Shown: piece after piece, positions 32,620 through 40,732 of the stretch | How positions within the stretch are numbered: the first letter of the stretch is position 1 | Layout of the letters: the number at the start of each line of letters is the position of its first letter | Source: an uncultured Sphingomonas sp. | GTDB lineage: Bacteria; Pseudomonadota; Alphaproteobacteria; Sphingomonadales; Sphingomonadaceae | Direction: 5' to 3' | Length of the DNA: 64,000 nucleotides | Assembly (NCBI GenBank): GCA_913775975.1 | Contig: CAJYLQ010000044.1 | Location: 40,965-104,964 of the forward strand | Translations under genes and position numbers: made by a program | The notes under the pieces: model-generated | What the model was told of the DNA's origin: nothing | What the model saw: only the letters and a program-made list of their open reading frames with translations | Database searches by the model: none

Positions 32620-33248
32620 CCGACACCCTCGCGCGTTTCGACGCGTCCTTTTCCGCCTGCCCGCTCGTGGCGATCCTGCGCGGCCTGACCCCGGCGGAGG
32701 CGGAGCCGGTGGGCGACGCGCTGGTCGATGCGGGCTTCACGCTGATCGAGGTGCCGCTGAACTCGCCCGACCCCTATGACAGCATCGCGCGGCTGGTCGC
32801 GCATGTCGGCGACCGGGCGATGATCGGCGCGGGCACGGTGCTGACGACCGATCAGGTGGCGCGGGTGCAGGCGGCGGGCGGCACGCTGATCGTCTCCCCC
32901 AATACCGATACCGCCGTGATCGCGGCGAGCGCGGCGGCTGGCATGGTGTCGCTGCCCGGCTATTATACCGCGAGCGAGGGGTTCGCCGCGCTGGGCGCGG
33001 GCGCCCATGCGCTCAAGCTGTTTCCGGCCGACGGCGCGCCGCCGGCCCTGTTGAAAGCGCAGCGCGCAGTGCTGCCCAAGGAGGTCAAGGTGTTGGCAGT
33101 CGGCGGTATCACGCCTGAAAATCTCGGTATCTGGCGCGATGCCGGGGCGGACGGGTTTGGCCTGGGATCGAATCTCTATCGACCCGGCAAGGCGGCCGCC
33201 GATGTCGCGCGCGACGCGGCGGCCTTCGTCGCGGCGGTGCGGGCATGA
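32616..33248 (+). CDS. dgoA: 2-dehydro-3-deoxy-6-phosphogalactonate aldolase
   Basis: This 210-residue class I KDPG/KDPGal aldolase splits 2-keto-3-deoxy-6-phosphogalactonate into pyruvate and glyceraldehyde 3-phosphate. Landmarks are LVAILRGLTPAEAEPVG, LIEVPLNSPDP (conserved Glu), IGAGTVLTTDQV, SPNTDTAVI and HALKLFPADG with the Schiff-base Lys. LAVGGITPENLGIW follows. The IEVPLNSP form marks the DgoA branch rather than Eda. The GTG start overlaps the dgoK stop, and the end overlaps the next gene (ATGA). Confidence 0.93.
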   Translation: MTDTLARFDASFSACPLVAILRGLTPAEAEPVGDALVDAGFTLIEVPLNSPDPYDSIARLVAHVGDRAMIGAGTVLTTDQVARVQAAGGTLIVSPNTDTAVIAASAAAGMVSLPGYYTASEGFAALGAGAHALKLFPADGAPPALLKAQRAVLPKEVKVLAVGGITPENLGIWRDAGADGFGLGSNLYRPGKAAADVARDAAAFVAAVRA

Positions 33249-34186
33249 GCGGTCCGATCCGCCTCGCGGTGATCGGCATGGGCAAGATCGCCTATGACCA
33301 GCATCTGCCCGCGATTGCCGCCAACCCCGATTTCGATCTGGTCGCGACGGTCAGCCGCAACGGCGATCCGGTCGGCGACCTGCCCTTCTTCCCCAATATC
33401 GACGCGCTGATCGCCAGCGGCCCCGCGATCGACGCGGTCGCGCTCTGCACGCCGCCGCAGGTCCGCCGCCCGATCGCCGCGACCGCGCTGGCGCAGGGCT
33501 GGCACGTGTTCATGGAAAAGCCGCCCGGCGCGACGCTGGCCGAGGTCGTGACGCTGGAAAACGCCGCCGCCGCATCGGGCGCCAGCCTGTTCGCCAGCTG
33601 GCATTCGCGCTGCGCGCTGGGCGTCGAGCCTGCCCGCGCCTGGCTGGCGGAACGGACGATTCACAAGGTCGTCGTGACGTGGCGCGAGGATGTGCGCCGC
33701 TGGCATCCGGGGCAGGCGTGGATCTGGGACGCGGGCGGGTTCGGCGTGTTCGATCCGGGAATCAACGCGCTGTCGATCGTCACGCGCATCCTGCCGCATC
33801 CCTTCTTCCTCGAAACGGCGGAGCTGGACCTGCCGTCGAACCGCCAGGCCCCGATCGCCGCGCGGCTGGCGTTCCGCGACATCACGGGCGTGCCCATCAG
33901 CGCCGATTTCGACTGGCGCCAGACCGGCCAGCAATATTGGGATATCGCGGTCGAGACCGATCAGGGCACGCTCTACCTCGCCGATGGCGGCGCGACGCTG
34001 CGCCTGCCCGATGGCAGCGTCCCGACCCAGGCGGAGGGGCTGCACGGTGAATATCCCGGCCTCTATGCCCGGTTCGCGGAGATCGTGAAGGCGGGGATCA
34101 GCGACGTCGACGTCGCGCCGCTCCGCCATGTCGCAGACGCCTTCATGCGCGGCCACCGCACCATCGTCGAGGCGTTCGAGGAATGA
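33245..34186 (+). CDS. Sugar 1-dehydrogenase (D-galactose / L-arabinose type, Gfo/Idh/MocA family)
   Basis: This 313-residue enzyme closely resembles the Azospirillum NAD(P)-dependent L-arabinose/D-galactose 1-dehydrogenase. Landmarks are the Rossmann start LAVIGMGKIAYDQHLPAI, CTPPQVR, HVFMEKPPGATLAEV, WHSRCALGVEPARAWL, WREDVRRWHPGQAWIWD and GVFDPGINALSIVTRI. It oxidises the sugar to the aldonolactone, the first step of the oxidative pathway. It is coupled on both sides by ATGA overlaps (dgoA and the GntR gene). The choice between galactose and arabinose as main substrate is open; neighbours support galactose on the left and pentoses on the right. Confidence 0.88.
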   Translation: MSGPIRLAVIGMGKIAYDQHLPAIAANPDFDLVATVSRNGDPVGDLPFFPNIDALIASGPAIDAVALCTPPQVRRPIAATALAQGWHVFMEKPPGATLAEVVTLENAAAASGASLFASWHSRCALGVEPARAWLAERTIHKVVVTWREDVRRWHPGQAWIWDAGGFGVFDPGINALSIVTRILPHPFFLETAELDLPSNRQAPIAARLAFRDITGVPISADFDWRQTGQQYWDIAVETDQGTLYLADGGATLRLPDGSVPTQAEGLHGEYPGLYARFAEIVKAGISDVDVAPLRHVADAFMRGHRTIVEAFEE

Positions 34187-34950
34187 GCGCCGGCGCCGCC
34201 CTCCCCCCGGTTTCGGTCGATCCCGCCGGGGCAAAGCGGCGCCCGGCCCATATGCAGCTGGCCCGGGAACTGGGCATCGCCATCGTGACGGAGGCGTTGC
34301 CCCCGGGGTCCATCCTGCCCGGCGAGCACGAGATCGCCGAACAACGCGGCATCTCCCGCAGCGTCGTGCGCGAGGCGCTGCGGATGCTCGCCGCCAAGGG
34401 GCTGCTGCAAAGCAAGCCCAAGGCGGGCACGCGCATCCGCGACCGCGCGGACTGGAATCTCCTGGATCCAGATCTGCTCGCCTGGATGTTCGAGGGCGAA
34501 CCGCCCGCCGGTTTCGTCCGCAGCCTGTACCAGCTGCGCCTGATCGTGGAGCCGGCCGCCGCCGAGCTTGCCGCCCTCACCCGCACGCCGCGCCAGCTGT
34601 CGCGCATGGGCCATGCGCTGGAGGAGATGGGCGCGCACGGCCTGTCGACGGCGATCGGGCAGGCCGCCGACCAGCGTTTCCATCATCTGGTGCTGGAGGC
34701 GACCGCGAACGAGCTGCTCATCAGCCTTGCCGGTACGATCGGCGCGGCGGTGCGCTGGACGACGCGGTACAAGGCGCGCAACAATCGCACGCCTCGCGAC
34801 CCGATGGGCGAACATCGCCGCCTGTTCGACGCGATCGCGGAGGCAGACCCCGCGGCGGCGCGCGCCGCCACGATCGAACTCATCACGGAGGCGGAAAAGG
34901 ATATCGCCGCCCTGCTGGGTGCGGGCGACGCACCGGCGGCCCGCCGCTAG
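34183..34950 (+). CDS. FadR/GntR family transcriptional regulator
   Basis: This 255-residue protein has an N-terminal winged HTH (about residues 22-90: LPPGSILPGEHEIAEQRGISRSVVREALRMLAAKGLL as landmarks GSILPGE and SRSVVREALRML) and a C-terminal FCD effector domain (about 105-245) with Asp/His metal-site residues (YQLRLIVEP, DQRFHHLVLEA, GEHRRLFDAI). FCD regulators bind sugar acids such as galactonate. The two TTGTNNNACAA sites at 31680 and 34978 fit its subfamily consensus, so it is probably the local repressor of both halves of the cluster, relieved by a keto-deoxy sugar acid or aldonate. Confidence 0.9.
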   Translation: MSAGAALPPVSVDPAGAKRRPAHMQLARELGIAIVTEALPPGSILPGEHEIAEQRGISRSVVREALRMLAAKGLLQSKPKAGTRIRDRADWNLLDPDLLAWMFEGEPPAGFVRSLYQLRLIVEPAAAELAALTRTPRQLSRMGHALEEMGAHGLSTAIGQAADQRFHHLVLEATANELLISLAGTIGAAVRWTTRYKARNNRTPRDPMGEHRRLFDAIAEADPAAARAATIELITEAEKDIAALLGAGDAPAARR

Positions 34951-34977
34951 TTCGATGCGGTTCCGGCGAAGCGATCC

Positions 34978-34988
34978 TTGTCGGACAA
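34978..34988 (+). promoter_or_regulatory. FadR-type GntR operator upstream of the semialdehyde dehydrogenase
   Basis: TTGTCGGACAA matches TNGTNNNACNA and is the twin of the site upstream of dgoK. It lies 28 bp after the GntR stop and 88 bp before the dehydrogenase ATG, implying a second regulated promoter. Confidence 0.6.
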
Positions 34989-35076
34989 AAGCTGTGCGCC
35001 TATGTCGCGTGCCCGTACCATCGTCGTCCCGTGCGGAACGGCGCTCCTGATTCCCATCGAAGAAGAGGTTTTCACG

Positions 35077-36657
35077 ATGATCGACGGCTCGATTCTGATC
35101 GGCGCGGAGTTCCGCCAGGCGGACGCGCGCTTCACCTCCGTCGATCCGGCGACCGGCGCGACGCTGACCCCGGATTTCTCCTCGGCCGACGCGGCCGCCG
35201 TGGCCGATGCGACCGCGCTGGCCGCCGCCGCCGCCCCCGCCTTCGCCGCGACCGACCTGGAAACGCGCGCCGCGTTGCTGGAGGGGATCGCCGACGCGAT
35301 CGTCGCGATCGGTGACGATCTGATCGTGCGCGCGATGAGCGAATCGGGCCTGCCCCGGATGCGTCTGGAGGGCGAGCGCGGTCGCACCGTCGGCCAGCTG
35401 CGCCTGTTCGCCAGCTATGTCCGCCAGGGCGACTGGCTGGATGCGACGATCGATCCGGCGATGCCCGACCGCCAGCCGCTGCCCCGCCCCGACCTGCGCC
35501 GCGTCAACCTGCCGGTCGGGCCCGTCGCGGTGTTCGGCGCGTCGAACTTCCCGCTCGCCTTCTCGGTCGGTGGCGGTGACACCGCCGCGGCACTTGCCGC
35601 CGGCTGCCCGGTGATCGTGAAGGGCCATCCCGCGCATCCCGGCACCGGCGAACTGGTCGCGCGCGCGATCCGCAGCGCGGTCGATGCCGCCGGCCTGCCC
35701 GCCGGCGTCTTCTCGTACCTGCCGGGCGAGACGAACGCGCTGGGCGAGGCGCTGGTCGCCGATCCGCGCGTCAAGGCGGTCGGCTTCACCGGGTCGCGCG
35801 GGGGCGGCATGGCGCTGATGCGGATCGCCGCGAACCGCGAGGAACCGATCCCGGTCTATGCCGAGATGTCGAGCATCAATCCGGTCGTGCTGTTCCCCAA
35901 CGCGCTGGCGGCGCGCGGCGCGGCGCTGGCGCCCGCCTTCATCCAGTCGCTGACGATGGGCGCCGGCCAGTTCTGCACCAATCCGGGTCTGCTGCTCGCC
36001 ATCGCCTCGCCAGAGCTCGACGCGTTCGTCGAGGCGGCGGGCGCGGCGCTGACCGACAGCCAGCCCGCGACGATGCTGACGCCGGGCATCCATGCCAGCT
36101 TCGAAAAGGGCGTCGACGCGCTCGCGGGCCATAATGCGGTCACGCAGGTCGCGCGCGGCAAGGTGGGCGACGGCGTCAACCAGGCGGTCGGCGCGCTGTT
36201 CGTGACCGACGCCGACGCCTTCCTGGGTGATCGCGCGCTGAGCCACGAGGTCTTCGGCTCGTCGGCCGTCGTCGTGCGCTGCCGCGACATGCAGCAGGTG
36301 GCAGAGGTGGTGCGTGGGCTGGAAGGCCAGCTGACCGCCACCTTCCAGATGGACGAAGGCGACCATGACGCGGCGCGCGAGCTGCTGCCGGTGATGGCGG
36401 AGCGGGTCGGCCGCATCCTCGTCAACGGCTGGCCGACGGGCGTCGAGGTTGCCCATGCGATGGTGCATGGCGGCCCCTTCCCCGCGACCAGCGACGGGCG
36501 CAGCACCTCGGTCGGCACGGCGGCGATCTATCGCTTCCTGCGCCCGGTCTGCTTCCAGAACCTGCCCGACGACCTGCTGCCCCCGGCGATCGCGCAGTCC
36601 AATCCGTGGGGCGTGGCACGCCGGATCGACGGCGTGCGGGAGGGGTCCAAGGCATGA
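35077..36657 (+). CDS. 2,5-dioxovalerate (alpha-ketoglutarate semialdehyde) dehydrogenase
   Basis: This 526-residue NAD(P)-dependent aldehyde dehydrogenase is of the long KGSADH type. The catalytic Cys is in MGAGQFCTNPGLL and the Glu in YAEMSSINPVVLF. VFGASNFPLAFSVGGGDTAAALAAGCPVIVKGHPAHPGT (landmarks GASNFPLAFSV and VKGHPAHPGT) forms the coenzyme site. It oxidises alpha-ketoglutaric semialdehyde to 2-oxoglutarate, the last step of oxidative arabinose/xylose or glucarate/galactarate pathways. The ATG at 35077 has AGAAGAGG upstream; the frame is open further 5' but runs over the operator. The stop overlaps the AraD1 gene start. Confidence 0.9.
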   Translation: MIDGSILIGAEFRQADARFTSVDPATGATLTPDFSSADAAAVADATALAAAAAPAFAATDLETRAALLEGIADAIVAIGDDLIVRAMSESGLPRMRLEGERGRTVGQLRLFASYVRQGDWLDATIDPAMPDRQPLPRPDLRRVNLPVGPVAVFGASNFPLAFSVGGGDTAAALAAGCPVIVKGHPAHPGTGELVARAIRSAVDAAGLPAGVFSYLPGETNALGEALVADPRVKAVGFTGSRGGGMALMRIAANREEPIPVYAEMSSINPVVLFPNALAARGAALAPAFIQSLTMGAGQFCTNPGLLLAIASPELDAFVEAAGAALTDSQPATMLTPGIHASFEKGVDALAGHNAVTQVARGKVGDGVNQAVGALFVTDADAFLGDRALSHEVFGSSAVVVRCRDMQQVAEVVRGLEGQLTATFQMDEGDHDAARELLPVMAERVGRILVNGWPTGVEVAHAMVHGGPFPATSDGRSTSVGTAAIYRFLRPVCFQNLPDDLLPPAIAQSNPWGVARRIDGVREGSKA

Positions 36658-37637
36658 GTGAGACGATCAACAGCCTCGTCCAGTTCGAGGAAGGCGGCGC
36701 GCGCGGCGTCGCCGCGCTGTCCGCCGGCGGTGCGCGCCGGGTGATCGGCGCGACGACGACGCTCGCGCTGGCGGAGGCCGCACTGGCGGCGGACGAATCG
36801 CTGGCCGATCATGTCGGCGCGCGGCTGGGCGATACGATCGACCTTGGCGGCGTGCGCCTGCTGTCGCCGATCGACCATGCTGACGACGCCCACTGCGTCG
36901 TCACCGGCACCGGCCTGACGCATCTCGGTTCCGCCGAGGGGCGCGACAAGATGCACCGCGCGGCGGCGGAGAACCCGCAGCCGACCGATTCGATGAAGAT
37001 GTTCCTGATGGGCGTCGATGGCGGCAAGCCGTCCGACGGCCAGCCGGGCGTCCAGCCGGAATGGTTCTACAAGGGCGACGGCGCGATCCTGGTCGCGCCG
37101 GGCGAGCCGCTGACGATGCCCGCCTTCGCGCTGGACGGCGGCGAGGAGCCGGAGATCGCCGGCATCTACCTGATCGCGGCGGACGGTACGCCGGTGCGCA
37201 TCGGCTATGCGCTGGGCAACGAGTTCAGCGATCACGTGACCGAGCGCGGCAATTATCTGTGGCTCGCGCACAGCAAGCTGCGTCCCGCCGCGCTGGGCCC
37301 CGAACTGCTGCTCGGCGAGCTGCCGCAGGATATTCGCGGCACCAGCCGCATCCTGCGCGACGGCGAGACGCTGTGGGAGAAGCCGTTCGTATCGGGCGAG
37401 GCGAACATGTCGCACTCGCTGGCGAACCTTGAGCATCACCACTTCAAATATGCCGGTTTCCGGCGCCCGGGCGATCTGCACGTCCATTTCTTCGGCACCG
37501 CGACGCTGTCGTTCAGCGACGGCATACAGACGCAGCCGGGGGACGTGTTCGAGGTTTCGGCCGCGCCCTTCACGCTGCCGGTGCGCAATCCGCTGGCCGT
37601 CGCGGCGGCGGATGTTCCCGTGGTGAAGACGATCTGA
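36654..37637 (+). CDS. AraD1/GguC family protein (probable 2-keto-3-deoxy-pentonate dehydratase)
   Basis: This 327-residue protein of the fumarylacetoacetate hydrolase superfamily is the AraD1 (GguC) group. Landmarks are MKMFLMGVDGGKPSDGQPGVQPEWFYKGDG (parts), GEEPEIAGIYLIAADG, GYALGNEFSDHVTE and NYLWLAHSKLRP. These hold the acidic metal ligands. In oxidative arabinose clusters this position is filled by the enzyme that dehydrates 2-keto-3-deoxyarabonate to alpha-ketoglutaric semialdehyde, the substrate of the preceding gene's product; that assignment follows from family and context. ATGA overlap with the dehydrogenase gene; terminator at 37664-37694. Confidence 0.83.
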   Translation: MSETINSLVQFEEGGARGVAALSAGGARRVIGATTTLALAEAALAADESLADHVGARLGDTIDLGGVRLLSPIDHADDAHCVVTGTGLTHLGSAEGRDKMHRAAAENPQPTDSMKMFLMGVDGGKPSDGQPGVQPEWFYKGDGAILVAPGEPLTMPAFALDGGEEPEIAGIYLIAADGTPVRIGYALGNEFSDHVTERGNYLWLAHSKLRPAALGPELLLGELPQDIRGTSRILRDGETLWEKPFVSGEANMSHSLANLEHHHFKYAGFRRPGDLHVHFFGTATLSFSDGIQTQPGDVFEVSAAPFTLPVRNPLAVAAADVPVVKTI

Positions 37638-37663
37638 GCGACAAGCTCAATACAGTGTGATGA

Positions 37664-37694
37664 GGGCCGTCGGGGCGATCCCGGCGGCCCTTTT
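37664..37694 (+). terminator. Intrinsic terminator of the sugar cluster
   Basis: The 11-bp stem GGGCCGTCGGG (37664-37674) pairs with CCCGGCGGCCC (37680-37690, one T-G pair) and is followed by TTTT. It lies between the convergent AraD1 and L,D-transpeptidase genes. Confidence 0.85.
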
Positions 37695-37707
37695 CATGTA
37701 TCGGCGC

Positions 37708-38280
37708 TCAAGGCAGGGCGGCGATCTGGTCCATGTTGGCCCGGACATGCTCCGGCGTCACCAGATCGCGATCCAGCGTCTGCCCGAAGACATATTGATC
37801 GGTCACGACCACGGTGGTCCCGATGTCCGTAATTCCGAACAGCTGGCGCGCGAATGCGGTCGGCAGTCGCACACAACCGTGCGAAGCGGGAAAGCCCGGG
37901 TTCCGCCCGGCGTGCAGCGCGATCCCGTCCCAGGTCAGCCGCTGCATGAACGGCATCGGCGCGCTGTTGTAGAGGTTCGATTTGTGATCTTCCGACTTTT
38001 GCAGGATCGGATAGACGCCGGTCGGGGTGTCCTTGCCGTCCTTGCCCGTCGAAACGCTCGAGGCCGCGACCAGCATGTCGCCGCGATAGACGAAGGCCAG
38101 CTGTTGCGGGATGCTGACGACGATCGTGACCGGCTCCGCATTGCCCGGATCATCCCAGACGAAGGTGTTGGGCTTCAGCGTCTCAGCGGCCTGCTCCACC
38201 GAAGCAGCGATGTTGCTGGCACAGGCGGGGGCGCTCGCCATCGCAGCCATCGCCGCCATGACGAAAACGATCGGCTTCAT
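37708..38280 (-). CDS. L,D-transpeptidase (YkuD family)
   Basis: This 190-residue exported protein has a Sec signal peptide (MKPIVFVMAAMAAMASAPACAS; the Cys could also make it a lipoprotein) and a YkuD domain. The active-site motif is ALHAGRNPGFPASHGCVRLP, with His and the nucleophilic Cys intact. VVSIPQQLAFVYRGDMLVAASSVSTGK and DTPTGVYPI are typical of the strand-rich start of the domain. It should form 3-3 peptidoglycan cross-links or attach proteins to the wall. It is divergent from a second, unrelated-subtype L,D-transpeptidase at 38485. Confidence 0.9.
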   Translation of the reverse strand: MKPIVFVMAAMAAMASAPACASNIAASVEQAAETLKPNTFVWDDPGNAEPVTIVVSIPQQLAFVYRGDMLVAASSVSTGKDGKDTPTGVYPILQKSEDHKSNLYNSAPMPFMQRLTWDGIALHAGRNPGFPASHGCVRLPTAFARQLFGITDIGTTVVVTDQYVFGQTLDRDLVTPEHVRANMDQIAALP

Positions 38281-38484
38281 ATCCGTCGCTCCTTGTCAAT
38301 CGGTTTGTTGTTCGGTTGAACGCATCACGACAGCGTTGGTGCCATACCGTCACACTCGCCGGACGGTGGCGAATGTCGGGTGAAGCGATGGAACGCACGG
38401 CAAAAACCGTGCCAGAATAGCAGAAACTTCATCAGTTTTCTGCTAGGACTCGCCAAGCGGGGCTTCATAACTTTCGGGCGATTG

Positions 38485-39174
38485 ATGCAACACCATGATG
38501 ACGCGCGCGGTCGGCGCGCCCTTTTGAAGAACAGTCTGATTCTGGCCGGTGCGGTCACCATTCCCGGCGCCGTTTCGAACGCGGCCACCCGTCGCTTGAC
38601 CGCCGCGGATTATAGTCCCGCAGCGCGGCTGCCTGCCCAGCCGCAGCCCCTGTCGTCCCCCCGCGTCGTTCGCCCCGATCTGATGCGGCGGGCGCTGGCC
38701 GCGCTGAGCCGGCATGGCAGCGCGATCGCACAGCGGGACCGGATGGCGATCGTCGATTTCACCGTAGGCTCGTCGCAGCCCCGCTTTCACTTCGTCGATC
38801 TGGCGAGCGGGCGCAGCACGTCGCTGCTCGTCGCGCACGGCAGCGGATCGGACCCGGCGCATACGGGCTATCTGAAGCGGTTCTCCAACGACTTCGGCTC
38901 CAACGCCTCGTCGGAGGGTGCGTTCGTCACGGGCGATTACTATGTCGGCAAGCATGGCAAGTCGCAGCGTCTGATCGGACTCGATCCGACGAACAACAAC
39001 GCGCTGGGGCGCGCGATCGTCGTCCATGCGGCGTGGTACGCCAACCCCGACATGCTGCGCACGCACGGAATGCTCGGTCGCAGCCAGGGCTGCTTCGCGG
39101 TCGGCGACCAGGATCTGGAGCAGGTGTTCGCTCGGCTCGGGCCGGGCCGGATGATCTACGCCGACAAGGCCTGA
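38485..39174 (+). CDS. Murein L,D-transpeptidase catalytic domain protein
   Basis: This 229-residue protein of the second L,D-transpeptidase subtype has the catalytic Cys in MLGRSQGCFAVG and a His in IVVHAAWYA. FGSNASSEGAFVTGDYYVGKHGKS is the family landmark region (quoted in parts). The N terminus has a twin-arginine element, GRRALLKNSLILAGAV, followed by a hydrophobic stretch and an Ala-rich cleavage site, so export is probably by Tat. The ATG at 38485 is preferred; an ATG 105 bp upstream would add a leader before the Tat motif. It is divergent from the Sec-type enzyme. Confidence 0.85.
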   Translation: MQHHDDARGRRALLKNSLILAGAVTIPGAVSNAATRRLTAADYSPAARLPAQPQPLSSPRVVRPDLMRRALAALSRHGSAIAQRDRMAIVDFTVGSSQPRFHFVDLASGRSTSLLVAHGSGSDPAHTGYLKRFSNDFGSNASSEGAFVTGDYYVGKHGKSQRLIGLDPTNNNALGRAIVVHAAWYANPDMLRTHGMLGRSQGCFAVGDQDLEQVFARLGPGRMIYADKA

Positions 39175-39221
39175 TTGCAGGCGACGACGCCGGCGGCCCG
39201 GTGGCGGCCGGCGTCCGACCG

Positions 39222-40022
39222 TCATTCCATCGTACGGGGATCGGGGCCCAGCCGGCCGGCGGGGTCGTCCATCGCATCGATCGCGGCGGTGTCGTCGTCC
39301 GACAGCGTCAGTCCGGTCGCGGCCAGATTGTCCGCCAGATGCGCCTCGCCCGACGCCTTCGGAATGACCGAGAGTCCCTTGGTCAGATGCCATGCGATCA
39401 CGACCTGCGCGGCGCTACGGCCATGGGCCTTGGCGATACCGGCGATCGCGGGGTCTTCGAGCAGGCCCTTGCCCTGCCCGATCGGGCTCCAGCTTTGCGT
39501 CACGATACCGTGTTCTTCGTGATAGGCGCGCGCCTCGCGCTGCTGGAAGCGGGGATGAAGTTCGATCTGGTTCACCGCCGGGACGACGCCGGTTTCGGCG
39601 ATCAGCCTGTCGATATGCTGGGGCAGGAAATTGGATACGCCGATCGAGCGTGTCTTGCCCGCCTTCCGCGCAGCGATCATCGCACGCCACGCCTCGACAT
39701 AGTGATCGGCGGCGGGCAGCGGCCAGTGGATCAGGTAGAGGTCCACCGTCTCGACGCCCAATAGTGCCAAGCTTTCGTCGAGGGCGGCGGCGGCGTCCTG
39801 CTGACGATCATTCCACAGCTTGGTCGTAACCCACACGTCGGTGGCCTTGATCCCGTCACCGACGCCGCGTTCATTGCCATAGATGGCGGCGGTATCGATC
39901 AGGCGATAGCCGAGGTCGATGCCCTGCCGCACGATCGCGGCGGCCTGCGTATCGGGGATCTGCCATGTGCCCATGCCCAGCTGCGGCATGGTGCGTCCAT
40001 CGTTCAGGGTAAGGTCTGTCAT
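39222..40022 (-). CDS. Aldo/keto reductase
   Basis: The 266-residue (beta/alpha)8 NADPH-dependent reductase has the full catalytic tetrad: Asp and Tyr in LIDTAAIYGNERGVG, Lys in WVTTKLWNDR, His in LYLIHWPLP. SIGVSNFLPQHIDRL, NQIELHPRFQQ and VIPKASGEAHLADNL (NADPH site) complete the family pattern, close to 2,5-diketo-D-gluconate reductase types. The natural substrate is unknown; the nearby sugar cluster makes a sugar derivative possible. The ATG at 40022 (MTDLTLNDGR) is chosen. It is divergent from the DedA gene 75 bp away. Confidence 0.92.
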   Translation of the reverse strand: MTDLTLNDGRTMPQLGMGTWQIPDTQAAAIVRQGIDLGYRLIDTAAIYGNERGVGDGIKATDVWVTTKLWNDRQQDAAAALDESLALLGVETVDLYLIHWPLPAADHYVEAWRAMIAARKAGKTRSIGVSNFLPQHIDRLIAETGVVPAVNQIELHPRFQQREARAYHEEHGIVTQSWSPIGQGKGLLEDPAIAGIAKAHGRSAAQVVIAWHLTKGLSVIPKASGEAHLADNLAATGLTLSDDDTAAIDAMDDPAGRLGPDPRTME

Positions 40023-40096
40023 GCCGGGGCCAACCCCCGCGCGGGCCACGCGGTTCCGGTTGACCGGCCGGATCGCTTCGCCCAAGCGATGCGCCC

Positions 40097-40732
40097 ATGT
40101 TCGAGAAGATCATCACGGCGCTGGCCGGCTTCACCATCTGGATCATATCCTCTGGCGGGTATCTGGGCATCACGCTGCTGATGGCGATCGAAAGCGCCTG
40201 CGTGCCGCTGCCGTCGGAGATCATCATGCCGTTCGCCGGCTATCTGGTGTCGACGGGCCGGTTCGACCTGTTCCTGGCGGCGACGGCGGGGGCGCTGGGC
40301 TGCAATCTGGGCTCGGTCGTCGCCTATGAGGTGGGCAAGCGCGGTGGCCGGCCGGTGGCGGAGAAATGGGGCCGCTATCTGCTGATCGGCGCGGACGAGC
40401 TGGACGCGGCGGACCGCTTCTTCGCGCGCTGGGGCAATATGGCGGTGCTGGTCGGGCGGCTGCTGCCGGTGATCCGCACGTTCATCGCCTTTCCGGCGGG
40501 GGTGGCGCGGATGCCGCTGATCCCGTTCCACCTCTATACGTTTCTGGGTTCCTGGCCCTTCTGCCTCGCGCTGGCGTGGATCGGGATGAAGCTGGGCGAC
40601 CAGTGGAACAGCGATCCACGGCTGAAGGCGTTCTTCCACCAGGCGGATCTGGCGATCGGGCTGGTGCTGGTGGCGGCGGTGTCCTTCTACGTTTGGCACC
40701 GTATCCGGGGGATCAGGCGCAACCGGGCCTGA
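40097..40732 (+). CDS. DedA family membrane protein
   Basis: This 211-residue integral membrane protein of the DedA/VTT family has the characteristic ESACVPLPSEIIMPFAGYLV re-entrant segment (landmark PLPSEIIMPFAGYL) and GRLLPVIRTFIAFPAGVARMP with the conserved Arg. The C-terminal helix ends AAVSFYVWHRIRG. Family members flip undecaprenyl phosphate or phospholipids and support membrane homeostasis. The last 20 bp overlap the end of the convergent polytopic protein gene. Confidence 0.92.
   Translation: MFEKIITALAGFTIWIISSGGYLGITLLMAIESACVPLPSEIIMPFAGYLVSTGRFDLFLAATAGALGCNLGSVVAYEVGKRGGRPVAEKWGRYLLIGADELDAADRFFARWGNMAVLVGRLLPVIRTFIAFPAGVARMPLIPFHLYTFLGSWPFCLALAWIGMKLGDQWNSDPRLKAFFHQADLAIGLVLVAAVSFYVWHRIRGIRRNRA

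Noticed and set aside
34063..36468. 801-codon open frame on the minus strand
   Set aside because: It is antisense to the GntR and semialdehyde dehydrogenase genes and of Arg-rich low complexity.
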